Of a DNA stretch of 64,000 nt, positions 35,886 to 46,093 are shown one piece after another. How positions within the stretch are numbered: the stretch's first letter is position 1; every line of letters starts with the position of its first letter. The notes under the pieces were generated by a model that ran no database searches, was not told the DNA's origin, and saw only the letters and a list, made by a program, of their open reading frames with translations. This DNA is from Nyssa sinensis (lineage: Eukaryota; Streptophyta; Magnoliopsida; Cornales; Nyssaceae). The position numbers and the translations under genes were made by a program. The stretch lies in assembly GCA_008638375.1 (NCBI GenBank), contig CM018049.1, positions 1,784,001 to 1,848,000 of the forward strand, in the 5' to 3' direction.

Positions 35886-37139
35886 GCCCTACAAATTAAA
35901 TTTAAAATAACAGATATCCAAAACGACACAGTACAGTTGATGGGTTATATCCATTTTTATTCGGGTCGGGGCCCGACCCGAAGACCCGATCCAAACCCAG
36001 TCACTATTCATCGTCCCCACTCGTCTAGGGCTACTGTTGCCCTAGAAAATTGCAGAATTTTCTCCCTCTATTTTGTGGAGTTTTAGGTGCTGTTTTCAAC
36101 AGGTTTCGATCCTAAACGACTTCTGGGAGTAAAACGAACCTCTTGGCATTGGTTTCAAGCGTCGGATTCATCCATGGTGTTCTGTTTAGGCCGATGTTCA
36201 AGGGAGATTTCAGTTGGGTTATATGGCCTCGTTTCTTAACCATTTTGCACGGGGTTTGGTTCTCTGAAATCCCTACAGCAAGGGCTTCAATCCCCCATCC
36301 TTAAATCTCAGTTTTGGGGTCTAGTTTAGAGGTTTGGTTTTTGGGCCGAAAAGAATAGCCTCAGTTTTGAGGGCTTAGACCTAGGTCTCTAGGTCGTGTA
36401 TAGTGTTTTTCGGGGTCCTAGGATGGTCCATTTCATGTATTGATAAGTAGAGGGTCATTTGGTTAAGGTCGATTCAGACCTGTAACCCGAGGTCCATCAG
36501 TGGCGGTTTGCTACAAGTTTGAGTTTTTGGGGCAGTTTTATGGGTCCAAGTATGCACAAACACTCCAAGTTTCAATGTCTAACCATTATACATGCATTTA
36601 CAGTCCCAAAGGAAATAAAACAGTAGCCAAAAATCCAAAGAGAAAATTTAAAATTTTGGCTTGCTTACCTTCAAACAGTGGTCTCTTCTAGGGTTTGTGC
36701 TTGAGTATAACCCTCAACAGTTGGCTTGTGTTCTCTCCCAGTCGTGCAGCCCTTCAGTTCCACCTTCTAGCTTCCCTTTAAGCTTCTCCAATGGATTCCA
36801 AATGCATACACACTTGTATTCTCCCACTCTCTCTCTCTAGGATTCTCTCTCTCTCTCTCTCTCTATGGAACAGTATACTAAACTCTCTCAATTACAGATC
36901 TGCATATATGGAGATTTCATATATCACATTTTCTCTTGACCCTTCATCTCCCCAAATGCATGATTATTTTGCATGCAATTTGGTTGGGAGATGGTGCAAT
37001 CATGAACTATAGGTATGATGGCTATGGCATAGCATGATGCAATGCTGAGGTGTTGCATGTTTGGGTATTGGCCACTTTGGGGAATGGCCAAATCTGAATG
37101 CTATTTAAATATATATCTTTGCACATATATACACAAAGA

Positions 37140-37218
37140 TGTTCCTAGCCTAATTGGTAATTTTTTTGGTAAACCAAATTCTGCCCAGTTTGGTCAAAGG
37201 ATCAAATCCTCTTGGCCA
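37140..37218 (+). other. tRNA-like block in 3' LTR of B, antisense
   Basis: CCTAGCCTAATTGGTAA (37144-37160), then AAAGGATCAAATCCTC (37197-37212) and TTGGCCA. The B box is decayed relative to A and C. About 315-390 bases from the LTR 5' end. Confidence 0.5.
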
Positions 37219-37532
37219 TAATTTTTGGTCTTTTTCCATATTTCGGGCTTAGGCCCTGTTTGGCTGCGCATTAAGCAGTTTTGTTGTTTCTTACTTAACT
37301 TTCAATCTGTAACTTATTTTTCGACGCAGTTTCTTCCAGTCAACTCCTAGTTAGGTTAGCCTCAGTGTCCAAGGGTTCAGTGTCAGTAATCAGTTTCTCA
37401 GAATTTCGAAATTTGCTAACATGGGTTGTGTCAGTGTTAAACAGTTGAATTTAAACAGTTAAATGACAGATCAGATTTCAGAAACAGTTTTCATTGCATA
37501 ATTTAATCAGAACATAAGTCTGGGGTGTTACA

Positions 37533-37546
37533 TCCTCCCCTCCTTC
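37533..37546 (-). other. polypurine tract of B
   Basis: GAAGGAGGGGAGGA on the minus strand, directly before the LTR start TGTAACACC. Confidence 0.93.
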
Positions 37547-37550
37547 AAAA

Positions 37551-37570
37551 GAGTTTTGTCCTCAAAACTC
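37551..37570 (-). other. hairpin before the polypurine tract, element B
   Basis: GAGTTTTG-AGGA-CAAAACTC, 13 nt after the pol stop. Confidence 0.62.
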
Positions 37571-37583
37571 GTCCTAACTACAT

Positions 37584-38405
37584 TCAAGTGAACAACTCGG
37601 GGTACAATTCACGCATCTCAGCTTCACGCTCCCATGTTGCTTCCTCATTGGTATGGTTCCTCCACAGCACCTTCACCAGTGGGATCGCCTTGTTGCGCAA
37701 AGTCTTTTCTTTACGATCCAGAATCTGTACCGGTTGTTCCTCATATGACAGGTCCTCCCTCAGCTGGAGTGGCTCATGCTTAATAACTTGTCCGGGTTCT
37801 AGCACACACTTCCTCAGCATCGACACATGGAAAACATGGTGTACTTTATCTAGCTCGGGTGGTAGTTCCAAGCTATATGCAACTGGTCCAACTCTCTTCA
37901 GAATCTTCAATGGACCAATATAGCGAGGACTTAACTTGCCCTTCTTCCCGAACCGGAGTACTCTCTTCAATGGTGACACCTTAAGGAACACTAGGTCACC
38001 TACTTCAAATTCCAGGTCCTTTCTTCTATTGTCTGCATAGCTCTTGTATCGGCTCTGGGCCGTCTGTAATCTACTCCGAATCTTCTGAATTTGTTCAGTG
38101 GTTTTTTGTACTAGATCCTGCCCAAGTAGCTTCTGTTCACTAGCTGCAGCCCAGCAGAGTGGAGATCGACACCTCCTGCCGTACAGTGCCTCATATGGTG
38201 CCATTTTAATGCTGGCCTGATGACTGTTGTTATAGGCGAACTTGACCAATGGCAAATGTTCTGCCCAATTTCCTTTGAAATCCAGTGCACACAGTCGTAG
38301 CATATCCTCCAACATCTGTATTACTCTCTCGGATTGTCCATCCGTCTGTGGGTGATATGCCGTACTAAACTTAAGCTCGGTGCCGAGTGCCTTCTGCAGG
38401 CTTTT
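37584..38405 (-). pseudogene. element B integrase C-terminus and chromodomain
   Basis: Carries the catalytic Glu in [10 protein letters not shown], the [19 protein letters not shown] segment, a GPL in place of GPF in the GPY/F module, and the chromodomain from [20 protein letters not shown] to YPELFT. Confidence 0.93.
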
Positions 38406-40034
38406 CTAGAAACGTGACACAAATCTAGAGTCTCGATCAGAAACGATGGACAAGGGTGTGCCATGTAAGCGTACAATTTCTTGAATGTACAACGTGGCTA
38501 ACCTCTCCATGCTGAAAGTCATTTTTACGGGCAAAAAGTGTGCAGATTTGGTCAATCTATCAACGATGACCCAAATGGCGTCAAAGCCCTTTGAGGACTT
38601 GGGAAAGCTGGACACAAAATCCATGGTGATGTGGTCCCACTTCCATTCGGGAATAGGGAGTGGTTGCAATAGCCCACCGGGGCGTTGATGCTCGACTTTC
38701 ACTTGTTGGCAACTCGTACAGTGAGCGATAAAATCAGCCACGTCCCTTTTTAATCCGGGCCACCAGTACAGTTCCCTAAGGTCATGGTACATCTTTGTGT
38801 TTCCGGGGTGTACCATGAACCTTGAAGTGTGGGCTTCCTCCAAAATTTCCTTCCTCAATTTGTCTGTCTTAGGCACACATAGCCTGCCTTGATACCGCAG
38901 AACTCCCTTTTTAATATCAAAATCAGTCTTTCCAATTGTCTCTACTTCCTTGCAGATTTTGACTAACTCCTCATCCTGAGCTTGTCCTGCTTTGATCCGT
39001 TCTACTAATGTAGACTCAACTGTCAGATTGGCCCAATATGCCGTACCACCTGGTGGAATCACCTCAATGCTCATCTCGTCCAAGTCTCGAATCAGTTCCT
39101 CCTGAGTAGTAATCATATAGGCAAGATTACCAGACTTTCTGCTCAAAGCATCGGCTACTACATTAGCCTTGCCAGGATGATACTGGATCGTTACATCATA
39201 GTCTTTGATTAACTCGAGCCAACGCCGTTGCCTCATATTCAGCTCCTTTTGTGTAAAGAAGTACTTCAGACTCTTATGATCAGTGAAAATCTCACATACC
39301 TTCCCATATAGATAGTGACGCCAGATTTTTAGAGCAAATACCACCGCCGCTAATTCCAAATCATGGGTCGGATAATTCTGTTCATGTGGTCGAAGTTGTC
39401 TAGAGGCGTAGGCAATGACTCTGCCGTCTTGCATCAAGACACATCCCAAACCCTTGTGGGAAGCATCACAATAAATGACGAACTTTCCCTCCTTGGTGGG
39501 AATAGTCAGAACAGGTGCTGTAGTCAACTTCTCCTTGAGTAGTTGGAAACTCCGTTCCTGCTCATCCGTCCAAATGAATGGCACCTTGTTCTTAGTCAGG
39601 TGGGTGAGTGGCTTCGCCAACTTAGCAAAATCCTTAACGAAGCGTTGATAATAACCTGCCAACCCAAGAAAACTTCGGATCTCAGTCACGGTGGTTGGTT
39701 GAGGCCAGTTCAGAATAGCCTCTATCTTATGCGGATCTACATCAACACCTTCCTCAGAAATCACATAGCCCAAAAAGGAGATGCTGGGTAGCCAGAATTC
39801 ACACTTTTTGAATTTTGCATATAACTTGTGCTCCCTCAGGGTCTGTAACGCTATTCTCAAGTGCCTTTCGTGCTCCTCTTCGCTCTGTGAGTACACCAAT
39901 ATGTCATCAATGAAAACAATGATGAAGTCATCCAAATATGTCTTGAAGACCCGATTCATTAAATCCATAAATGCAGCAGGAGCATTGGTCACACCAAAAG
40001 GCATGACCAAGAACTCGTAATGACCATATCGGGT
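38406..40034 (-). pseudogene. element B reverse transcriptase palm, RNase H and integrase
   Basis: [18 protein letters not shown] and [10 protein letters not shown] (palm), [10 protein letters not shown] to DALSRKSG (RNase H), the HHCC finger and the first two integrase Asp residues (ITMDF, SDRD). Ends at TAG where A has Trp, shortly before the catalytic Glu. Confidence 0.95.
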
Positions 40035-40493
40035 TCAGAAGGCTGTTTTCGATATGTCAGTATCCTTGATCTTAAGTTGATGGTATCCAGACCTTAAATC
40101 GATCTTGGAAAACACACTTGCTCCTTGCAATTGATCAAACAACTCATCGATGTGTGGGAGCGGATACTTGTTCTTCACTGTCACTTTATTGAGCTCTCGG
40201 TAGTCGATACAAAGCCTCAGAGAGCCATCCTTCTTTTTCATGAATAACACCGGTGCTCCCCAGGGTGATACGCTAGGTCGGATGAATCCCTTCTCCAACA
40301 GTTCCTGCAATTGAGCCTTCAGCTCTTTCAACTCTGATGGAGCCATCCGATATGGAGCTTTAGATACCGGTTGAGTTCCGGGGGTGAGGTCGATAGAAAA
40401 TTCAATCTCTCGATCAACCGTCCCACTTGGTAAGTCCTCAGGGAATACATCGGGAAATTCACACACCACTGGTACTTCTGGTAATAGGGGACC
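40035..40493 (-). pseudogene. element B reverse transcriptase N-terminal segment
   Basis: Contains [30 protein letters not shown] and [12 protein letters not shown], the fingers/palm start of reverse transcriptase. Ends at TGA where A has an Arg codon, nine codons before the YEFLVMPFG motif. Confidence 0.92.
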
Positions 40494-41123
40494 TTAGGTT
40501 TGGGTATCCAGAACACTACACAGATAACCATGGCATCCTTTTCTTAATAATCTCCCTGCCTGGATGGCAGAGATGAGATAGGGAGGAGGGGTAACGCCTT
40601 TTCCCTTAAATACAAATTCGGGTTGCCCCGGGAGTTGAAACAATACTTTCTTTTCAAAACAGTCAATGGTGGCGTGGTTGCGAGATAACCAATCCATGCC
40701 TAAGATCACATCAAATGCTTTGATATCCAAGGGTATTAGGTCTACTGACAGTTCTTGGTCCCCAATTTCTACAGTACAGTCCCTAAGGATTTTGGACCCA
40801 ATCATTCGTATCCCAGATGGAGTTTGTACAGATAACCGATCATTCATAGGCTCAGGTATTCTATGCAGTTTATCAGTAAACAGTGGGGATACAAAAGAAT
40901 GTGTGGATCCAGAATCAATTAGCACATGTGCAGAGGTTTCACAGATCGGGAGCGTACCTGCTACCACAGTATTGGCAGTAGATGTCTCCCCTGGTACTAG
41001 GGCAAACACCCTCCCTGGTCGTCCTTGTGGCGCCTTGCCCTTATCCTTTGTGGGGGCCGCTGGAAGGAGTCTTTTTGTCGTAGCAGTGGTAGTCGGGGCT
41101 GGGGCTCTTGTATCGGGTGGTGG
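40494..41123 (-). pseudogene. element B protease segment
   Basis: Aspartic protease with VLIDSGSTHSF and the downstream VILGMDWL; the active-site D-S-G is canonical, unlike D-P-G in A. First internal ATG at 41009. Ends at the TAA at 40496-40494. Confidence 0.9.
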
Positions 41124-41963
41124 CTACGGGCAGTCTTTGACCAGGTCTCCCTTTTCCCCGCACCGGTAACATGCACCGGTCAGCTTACGACATTCTCCCT
41201 GATGAGACAGCTGACAATGAGGGCACTTGGTCACTTCCTTGGTTCTCCTCTGATTCTTCCCCCCTCTACCTCGACCTTCAGTTTTTTGCTTCTTTGAAGG
41301 TTGGGACTTTTTGAAGCTCTTCCCTTTGTTCTTCCGTCCCTGGTCCTTGAGTTGATTATACTCCTCCATGTCCTTTTCGATGACAAGGGCCTTGTTTAGA
41401 ATATCAGAGTAAGTGTGTAGCTCAAAAGCAGATACCCTTGTTCGAAGTCCTAGGCGAAGGCCTCCTTGAAACTTCCTTGCTTTGTCCTGCTCTTCTTGTG
41501 TCAAGGAGGGGGCGAATCTGGACAGGGCTGAGAACTTGGCAGCATGCTGGATCACTGACATCTCTCCTTGCTGCAGATTTGTGAACTCCTGAATCCTCCT
41601 TTCACGAACTGTCGACGGGAAAAACATTCCATAAAATCTTTCCACAAAATTTACCCATGTCATAGCCGGGTTCTCCCTTTGTACTTCCATCCACCAGTTA
41701 TACACCTCCCCTTGTAACATGTAAGTGGCTAGCCTTACTTTTTCCTCCTCAGTACAGATTAGGAGTCCAAAAGCTTTCTCCATTGCCGTCACCCATAATT
41801 CGGCCTGCTCAGGCTCTGTGACTGTTTCAAAGGATGGAGGTCTCAACTTGTGAAACCTGTCTACCAGGTCATTGCGGATGCCAGCTCCAACGGGTGGCAC
41901 CGGAGCAGGCGGGGGTGGCATAGCTGGGGCTTCAGCCGGGTTGTTAGCTGGTCCGGGATGATT
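41124..41963 (-). pseudogene. element B capsid and zinc knuckle segment
   Basis: Open stretch between the first two stops. It has AELWVTAMEKAF, YNWWMEV and FYGMFFP capsid motifs, a basic lysine-rich linker (KGKSFKKSQPSKKQK) and a CCHC knuckle CYRCGEKGDLVKDC, in which the usual His is Asp (GDL for GHQ in A), weakening zinc binding. Confidence 0.9.
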
Positions 41964-42264
41964 CTACTGCAGGGTTCTATTCAACCCTTCTATCGCTCGG
42001 GCAAACTGAGCCAAAGTCGCCCGCATTTCACGTATAGTTGCGCTCTCAGTTGGGGCTTGAGGTTCCCTATTGCCGTTTCTCGTCCGTGGCGGCATCTGAG
42101 GCAGAATAAAAGTCATTTTTCAGTATTCTCGTTCAGTGTGTCTTTGTATAATGACAAGCAGATCATTGTTGGCTCAAGGTTCCTACCACTAGAGCATATA
42201 CTCCCTAAGGATTTAGTTTCGTAACCCTAAGGTTCTGTTCTACGTTCGGGATGTAAAACCTAAG

Positions 42265-42276
42265 GCTCTGATACCA
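42265..42276 (-). other. primer-binding site of B (tRNA-iMet)
   Basis: TGGTATCAGAGC on the minus strand, 4 nt from the LTR end. Confidence 0.93.
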
Positions 42277-42673
42277 ACTCTGTCACATCCCCCTTACCCA
42301 CCCTGTGCGGATTAGGGGGCGTGCGACCGGCCAGTTAGGCACCCATCGATTTTTTTTTTCTTTTTTTTTTTGAAATCAAAATGCCGACGGTAATCCTAAC
42401 CACATGCCATTTATCAGTAACATCCAAGTACAACGCATTCAATTTATATAAGTTTGTAGCGGAAATGAGAGAATGCATAACACCTTGGCAGAGCCATTAA
42501 TACATCCATAGTTATCTACTACTTCATTGTTCTACAAAAGATAAAAGTCTTAGGTTTCAGATACATCACGTTCAGAAATAGGGATTTAGTACAAAAATGA
42601 CTAGATCATAAGGTTCTTCAAAATAATTCCCCCGGGTCTCCAACCCGCTAATCCTGATTGCTGGGTCCTTCAC

Positions 42674-43172
42674 CTGAAAAATGTTAGGGAATGGGGTGAG
42701 CTTTAAAAAGCCCAGTGAGTAACACGGGTCCCCTGTCATGGGTTTCAAACCATTGTTGTTTATAAAGCATGAGGGTGAGTCAGGCATTTCTGAGAAGGTA
42801 ATTAAATACGTTCATTTGAAACAGTATTAAAAATCGGAGAACAGTTAAGACATCAGGGTAACAGAACAGGTCAGTAAAGAGTAGAGCAGAACAGTATAAC
42901 AGAATAAACAGTACAGTATGCGCAGATTAAACAGTGCAGTATGCTCATATAGCACTCAAGACTGAAATGGTACCAAGAGTCAGTTGTTCTTTCAGTAAAA
43001 CAGTGATAGATTTATTGCAGTACAGAACAGAGGAATCAGACAGAGTAAAAATCATGCATTTGAGTAAGGGACATGAAATCAGTGTATCAGATAAAACAGT
43101 ACAGTACAGTATTTAAAATACAGTAACTAGACAGTGTACTTATACACCAATTCAAGAGTCAGGGTTACTCAC
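42674..43172 (-). other. predicted large LTR intron in B 5' LTR
   Basis: Minus-strand donor CAAG|GTGAGTAACCC at 43172-43171 and acceptor ATTTTTCAG|GTGAAGG at 42675-42674; 499 bp, rich in CAGT/ACAGTA. If removed, the small protein would gain a short tail and stop at a TAG in the next exon. Confidence 0.5.
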
Positions 43173-43231
43173 CTTGTGCGGTAACAGGACTTAACTGAGA
43201 AGCCTTTATCTTCTTCCTATCCTTCTTTATC
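43173..43231 (-). CDS. LTR small-protein gene in B, predicted exon 2
   Basis: Follows TTTTCTAG (acceptor at 43233-43232). In frame with exon 1 it encodes a lysine-rich tail, IKKDRKKIKAS, equivalent to LKEARGKAPK at the end of the M protein. The exon ends at the strong donor CAAG|GTGAGTAAC. Without splicing at that donor the frame would end at the TAA inside it. Confidence 0.5.
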
Positions 43232-43341
43232 CTAGAAAATTTATGAACATTCCATAAATCTCACATGAAACTTACCTTGGTTCATTTTAATTCAAAATTC
43301 AACCTGAGTTAGACTATCTTGCTGTCTATGATAATTGAAAA

Positions 43342-43596
43342 TTACCTTTGTATCCATTCTTTCAGGGTTTCAGTGTCTTCTTGTTTCTTTAATTTAGCCT
43401 CTGCAATCATTGCCTTGGTGGGCATTTTGTATATAAACGGTCGAACAGAGACTACCTCGGTTGTCTTGGCTATCCTTATTTTTCGTTCGATTATCTTTTG
43501 TTGCCATAATAGTTCTCGCATGAACTCCTGTTGCTTCTTGTCAGCTAGTCTTTCGGCTTTAGACATAATGGTAAATTTCTTGTTTTTCCCTTCCAT
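43342..43596 (-). CDS. LTR-encoded small protein, exon 1 (element B 5' LTR)
   Basis: 84 codons, LTR sense strand, function unknown. A second in-frame Met (MSKAERL, 11th codon) may be the true start because similarity to the M protein begins there. Over 74 residues the two align without gaps at about 51% identity; conserved motifs are RIRI.KT.EV, PFIYK and LKK.EDTETL.EW.QR. The protein is charged and looks helical in its first half; no signal peptide or membrane segment is seen. Without splicing the frame ends at TAA (43344-43342), which is part of a donor CAAAG|GTAAT. A 114-bp intron (43345-43232) would join it to a lysine-rich exon 2. It is probably made from a spliced LTR transcript. Confidence 0.65.
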   Translation of the reverse strand: MEGKNKKFTIMSKAERLADKKQQEFMRELLWQQKIIERKIRIAKTTEVVSVRPFIYKMPTKAMIAEAKLKKQEDTETLKEWIQR

Positions 43597-44326
43597 GACT
43601 GGCTTGAGTTTTTATCCTATAACATAATCCCAAGATGTCAGGATATGTACTACCTCTAGGCAGTCCGGTCATGAAATTATCTAAGCTTCCATTGGGTTAG
43701 TTTTTAGTTCATTCGGATGTCATCTAACTTGATGCAGGGCTTGGGGTATTTCGGTCAGTTCACAGTTGTGAAGTTTTGACTTTGATTCGTCATCCGGTCA
43801 CGTGTATAGCCCTAAACGTATCAGGATTTTAGTTTCGTCTCAATCGGACCTCACCATTGAGTCCAGAATGTCCGACATAGTCAAGATAGACTATCTTTTA
43901 GTTTTGTTTGGGTTCGGGTACAATCAGGGGCAGTACAGTCATTTACATCTACGTATCGGTATTTTTCGGGACTTAGTTTCTCAAATCGGACTCCGCCATT
44001 GAGTCCGGAATGTTTGAAATAGTGGAAATATACTATTCATTTGACTTATTTGGACTTCATTTGACCTATTAATGACCTAGGGTTAATTTGGTCATTTTTA
44101 TTTAATTAATAAATTAATTAATTAAATAATTTAATTTATTATTTATTAAATTATCAGGGGTATAAATGAAATAAAATATCAGAAACTGGGCCAGAGTTAA
44201 ATTTCCTAAAACTGTTGGGGCTATTTCGTAATTTCCAAAAAGTTTAAACTGAACCAAGGGGTTCAGTCCACATTCAACTGAACCAGACCGTTCCAGTCCG
44301 GTTCTAGCCGGTTCAAGGTAACGCAC

Positions 44327-44345
44327 TGACGTCAGGCTGACGTCA
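44327..44345 (-). promoter_or_regulatory. paired TGACGTCA sites in 5' LTR of B
   Basis: TGACGTCA-GGC-TGACGTCA; upstream of the small-protein gene in the LTR sense direction, by about 730 bp. Confidence 0.6.
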
Positions 44346-45602
44346 GCCCTACAAATTAAATTTAAAATAACAGATATCCAAAACGACACAGTACAGTTGA
44401 TGGGTTATATCCATTTTTATTCGGGTCGGGGCTTGACCCGAAGACCCGATCCAAACCCGGTCACTGTTCATCGTCCCCACCCGTCTAGGGCTACTGTTGC
44501 CCTAGAAAATTGTAGAATTTTCTCCCTCTATTTTGTGGAGTTTTAGGTGCTGTTTTCAACAGGTTTCGATCTTAAACGACTTCTGGGAGTAAAACGAACC
44601 TCTTGGCATTGGTTTCAAGCCTCGGATTCATCCATGGTGTTCTGTTTAGGCCGATGTTCAGGGGAGATTTCAGTTGGGTTATATGGCCTCGTTTCTTAAC
44701 CATTTTGCACGGGGTTTGGTTCTCTGAAATCCCTACAGCAAGGGCTTCAATCCCCCATCCTTAAATCTCAGTTTTGGGGTCTAGTTTAGTGGTTTGGTTT
44801 TTGGGCCGAGAAGAATAGCCTCGGTTTTGAAGGCTTAGACCTAGGTCTCTAGGTCGTGTATAGTGTTTTTCGGGGTCCTAGGATGGTCCATTTCATGTAT
44901 TGATAAGTAGAGGGTCATTTGGTTAAGGTCGATTCAGACCTGTAACCCGAGGTCCATCAATGGCGGTTCGCTACGGGTTTGAGTTTTTGGGGCAGTTTTA
45001 TGGGTCCAAGTATGCACAAACACTCCAGGTTTCAATGTCTAACCATTATACTTGCATTTACAGTCCCAAAGGAAATAAAACAGTAGCCAAAAATCCAAAG
45101 AGAAAATTTAAAATTTTGGCTTGCTTACCTTCGAACAGTGGTCTCTTCTAGGGTTTGTGCTTGAGTATAACCCTCAACAGTTGGCTTGTGTCCTCTCCCA
45201 GTCGTGCAGCCCTTCAGTTCCACCTTCTAGCTTCCCTCTAAGCTTCTCCAATGGATTCCAAATGCATACACACTTGTATTCTCCCACTTTCTCTCTCTAG
45301 GATTCTCTCTCTCTCTCTCTCTCTCTATGGAACAGTATACTAAACTCTCTCAATTACAGATCTGCATATATGGAGATTTCATATATCACATTTTCTCTTG
45401 ACCCTTCATCTCCCCAAATGCATGATTATTTTGCATGTAATTTGGTTGGGAGATGGTGCAATCATGAACTATAGGTATGATGGCTATGGCATAGCATGAT
45501 GCAATGCTGAGGTGTTGCATGTTTGGGTATTGGCCACTTCGGGGAATGGCCAAATCTGAATGCTTTTTAAATATATATCTTTGCACATATATGCACAAAG
45601 AT

Positions 45603-45680
45603 GTTCCTAGCCTAGTTGGTAATTTTTTTGGTAAACCAAATTCTGCCTAGTTTGGTCAAAGGATCAAATCCTCTTGGCCA
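45603..45680 (+). other. tRNA-like block in 5' LTR of B, antisense
   Basis: CCTAGCCTAGTTGGTAA (45606-45622) and AAAGGATCAAATCCTC (45658-45673), then TTGGCCA. Confidence 0.5.
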
Positions 45681-45994
45681 CAATTTTTGGTCTTTTTTCA
45701 TATTTCGGGCTTAGGCCCTGTTTGGCTGTGCATTAAGCAGTTTCGTTGTTTCTTCTTTAACTTTCAATCTGTAACTTATTTTTTGACGCAGTTTCTTCCA
45801 GTCAACTCCTAGTTAGGTTAGCCTTAGTGTCCAAGGGTTCAGTGTCAGTAATCAGTTTCTCAGAATTTCAAAATTTGCTAACATGGGTTTTGTCAGTGTT
45901 AAACAGTTGAATTTAAACAGTTAAATGACAGATCAGATTTCAGAAACAGTTTTCATTGCATAATTTAATCAGAACATAAGTTTGGGGTGTTACA

Positions 45995-46081
45995 CAGTGT
46001 TACCTCGACCTTGACATCTTAGACTCAACAATCTTAGTACTCTAATCTTGTCTCCCATAACTCATTACAACCTAAAACTCT
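45995..46081 (-). other. element H leader, part right of element B
   Basis: Between the right-hand copy of the B duplication and the H primer site. Short GTCTAAG-type and GTATTAG-type phrases but no frame. Confidence 0.55.
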
Positions 46082-46093
46082 GCTCTGATACCA
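46082..46093 (-). other. primer-binding site of H (tRNA-iMet)
   Basis: TGGTATCAGAGC on the minus strand, 3 nt from the LTR end. It establishes 46097-49449 as a 5' LTR rather than a solo LTR. Confidence 0.9.

Larger units (their letters stand above)
33825..37532 (-). repeat. 3' LTR of element B
   Basis: 3,708 bp, TGTCACATCCCCC to GGGGTGTTACA on the plus strand. Holds a broken copy of the LTR small-protein gene (34884-35138), subrepeat cores near 35395 and 35530, paired TGACGTCA (35867-35885), a CT tract (36838-36864) and a tRNA-like block (37140-37218). Confidence 0.95.
37584..42095 (-). pseudogene. element B gag-pol, full length with five in-frame stops
   Basis: Starts at the ATG complementary to 42095-42093 (MPPRTRN) and ends at 37584: 1,503 codons against 1,505 for A (counts include the internal stops). 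The frame is never shifted, but stops occur at 41966-41964 (TAG), 41126-41124 (TAG), 40496-40494 (TAA), 40037-40035 (TGA) and 38408-38406 (TAG). Compared with A, each fits one C-to-T or G-to-A transition (Gln, Gln, Gln, Arg and Trp codons). Catalytic motifs survive: protease LIDSGS, reverse transcriptase FIDD and integrase DD35E. It cannot make a full polyprotein now, but only point mutations separate it from a complete frame. Confidence 0.95.
33825..45994 (-). mobile_element. element B: complete Ty3/gypsy chromovirus, minus strand
   Basis: 12,170 bp, with LTRs at 33825-37532 (3') and 42281-45994 (5') and a perfect 5-bp duplication CAGTG (33820-33824, 45995-45999). Primer site, polypurine tract, hairpin and a full-length gag-pol frame are all present. 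The LTRs differ at many sites, roughly 1.5-2.5% by eye, so B is clearly older than A. It lies in the leader of element H. Its polyprotein is close to that of A throughout, so they are sister families. Confidence 0.97.
42281..45994 (-). repeat. 5' LTR of element B
   Basis: 3,714 bp. Carries the intact small-protein gene (exons 43346-43596 and 43173-43231), a predicted second intron (42674-43172), subrepeat cores near 43855 and 43990, paired TGACGTCA (44327-44345), a CT tract (45305-45326) and a tRNA-like block (45603-45680). Confidence 0.95.

Noticed and set aside
37525..41297. Plus-strand frames across element B
   Set aside because: They are antisense shadows of the gag-pol frame.
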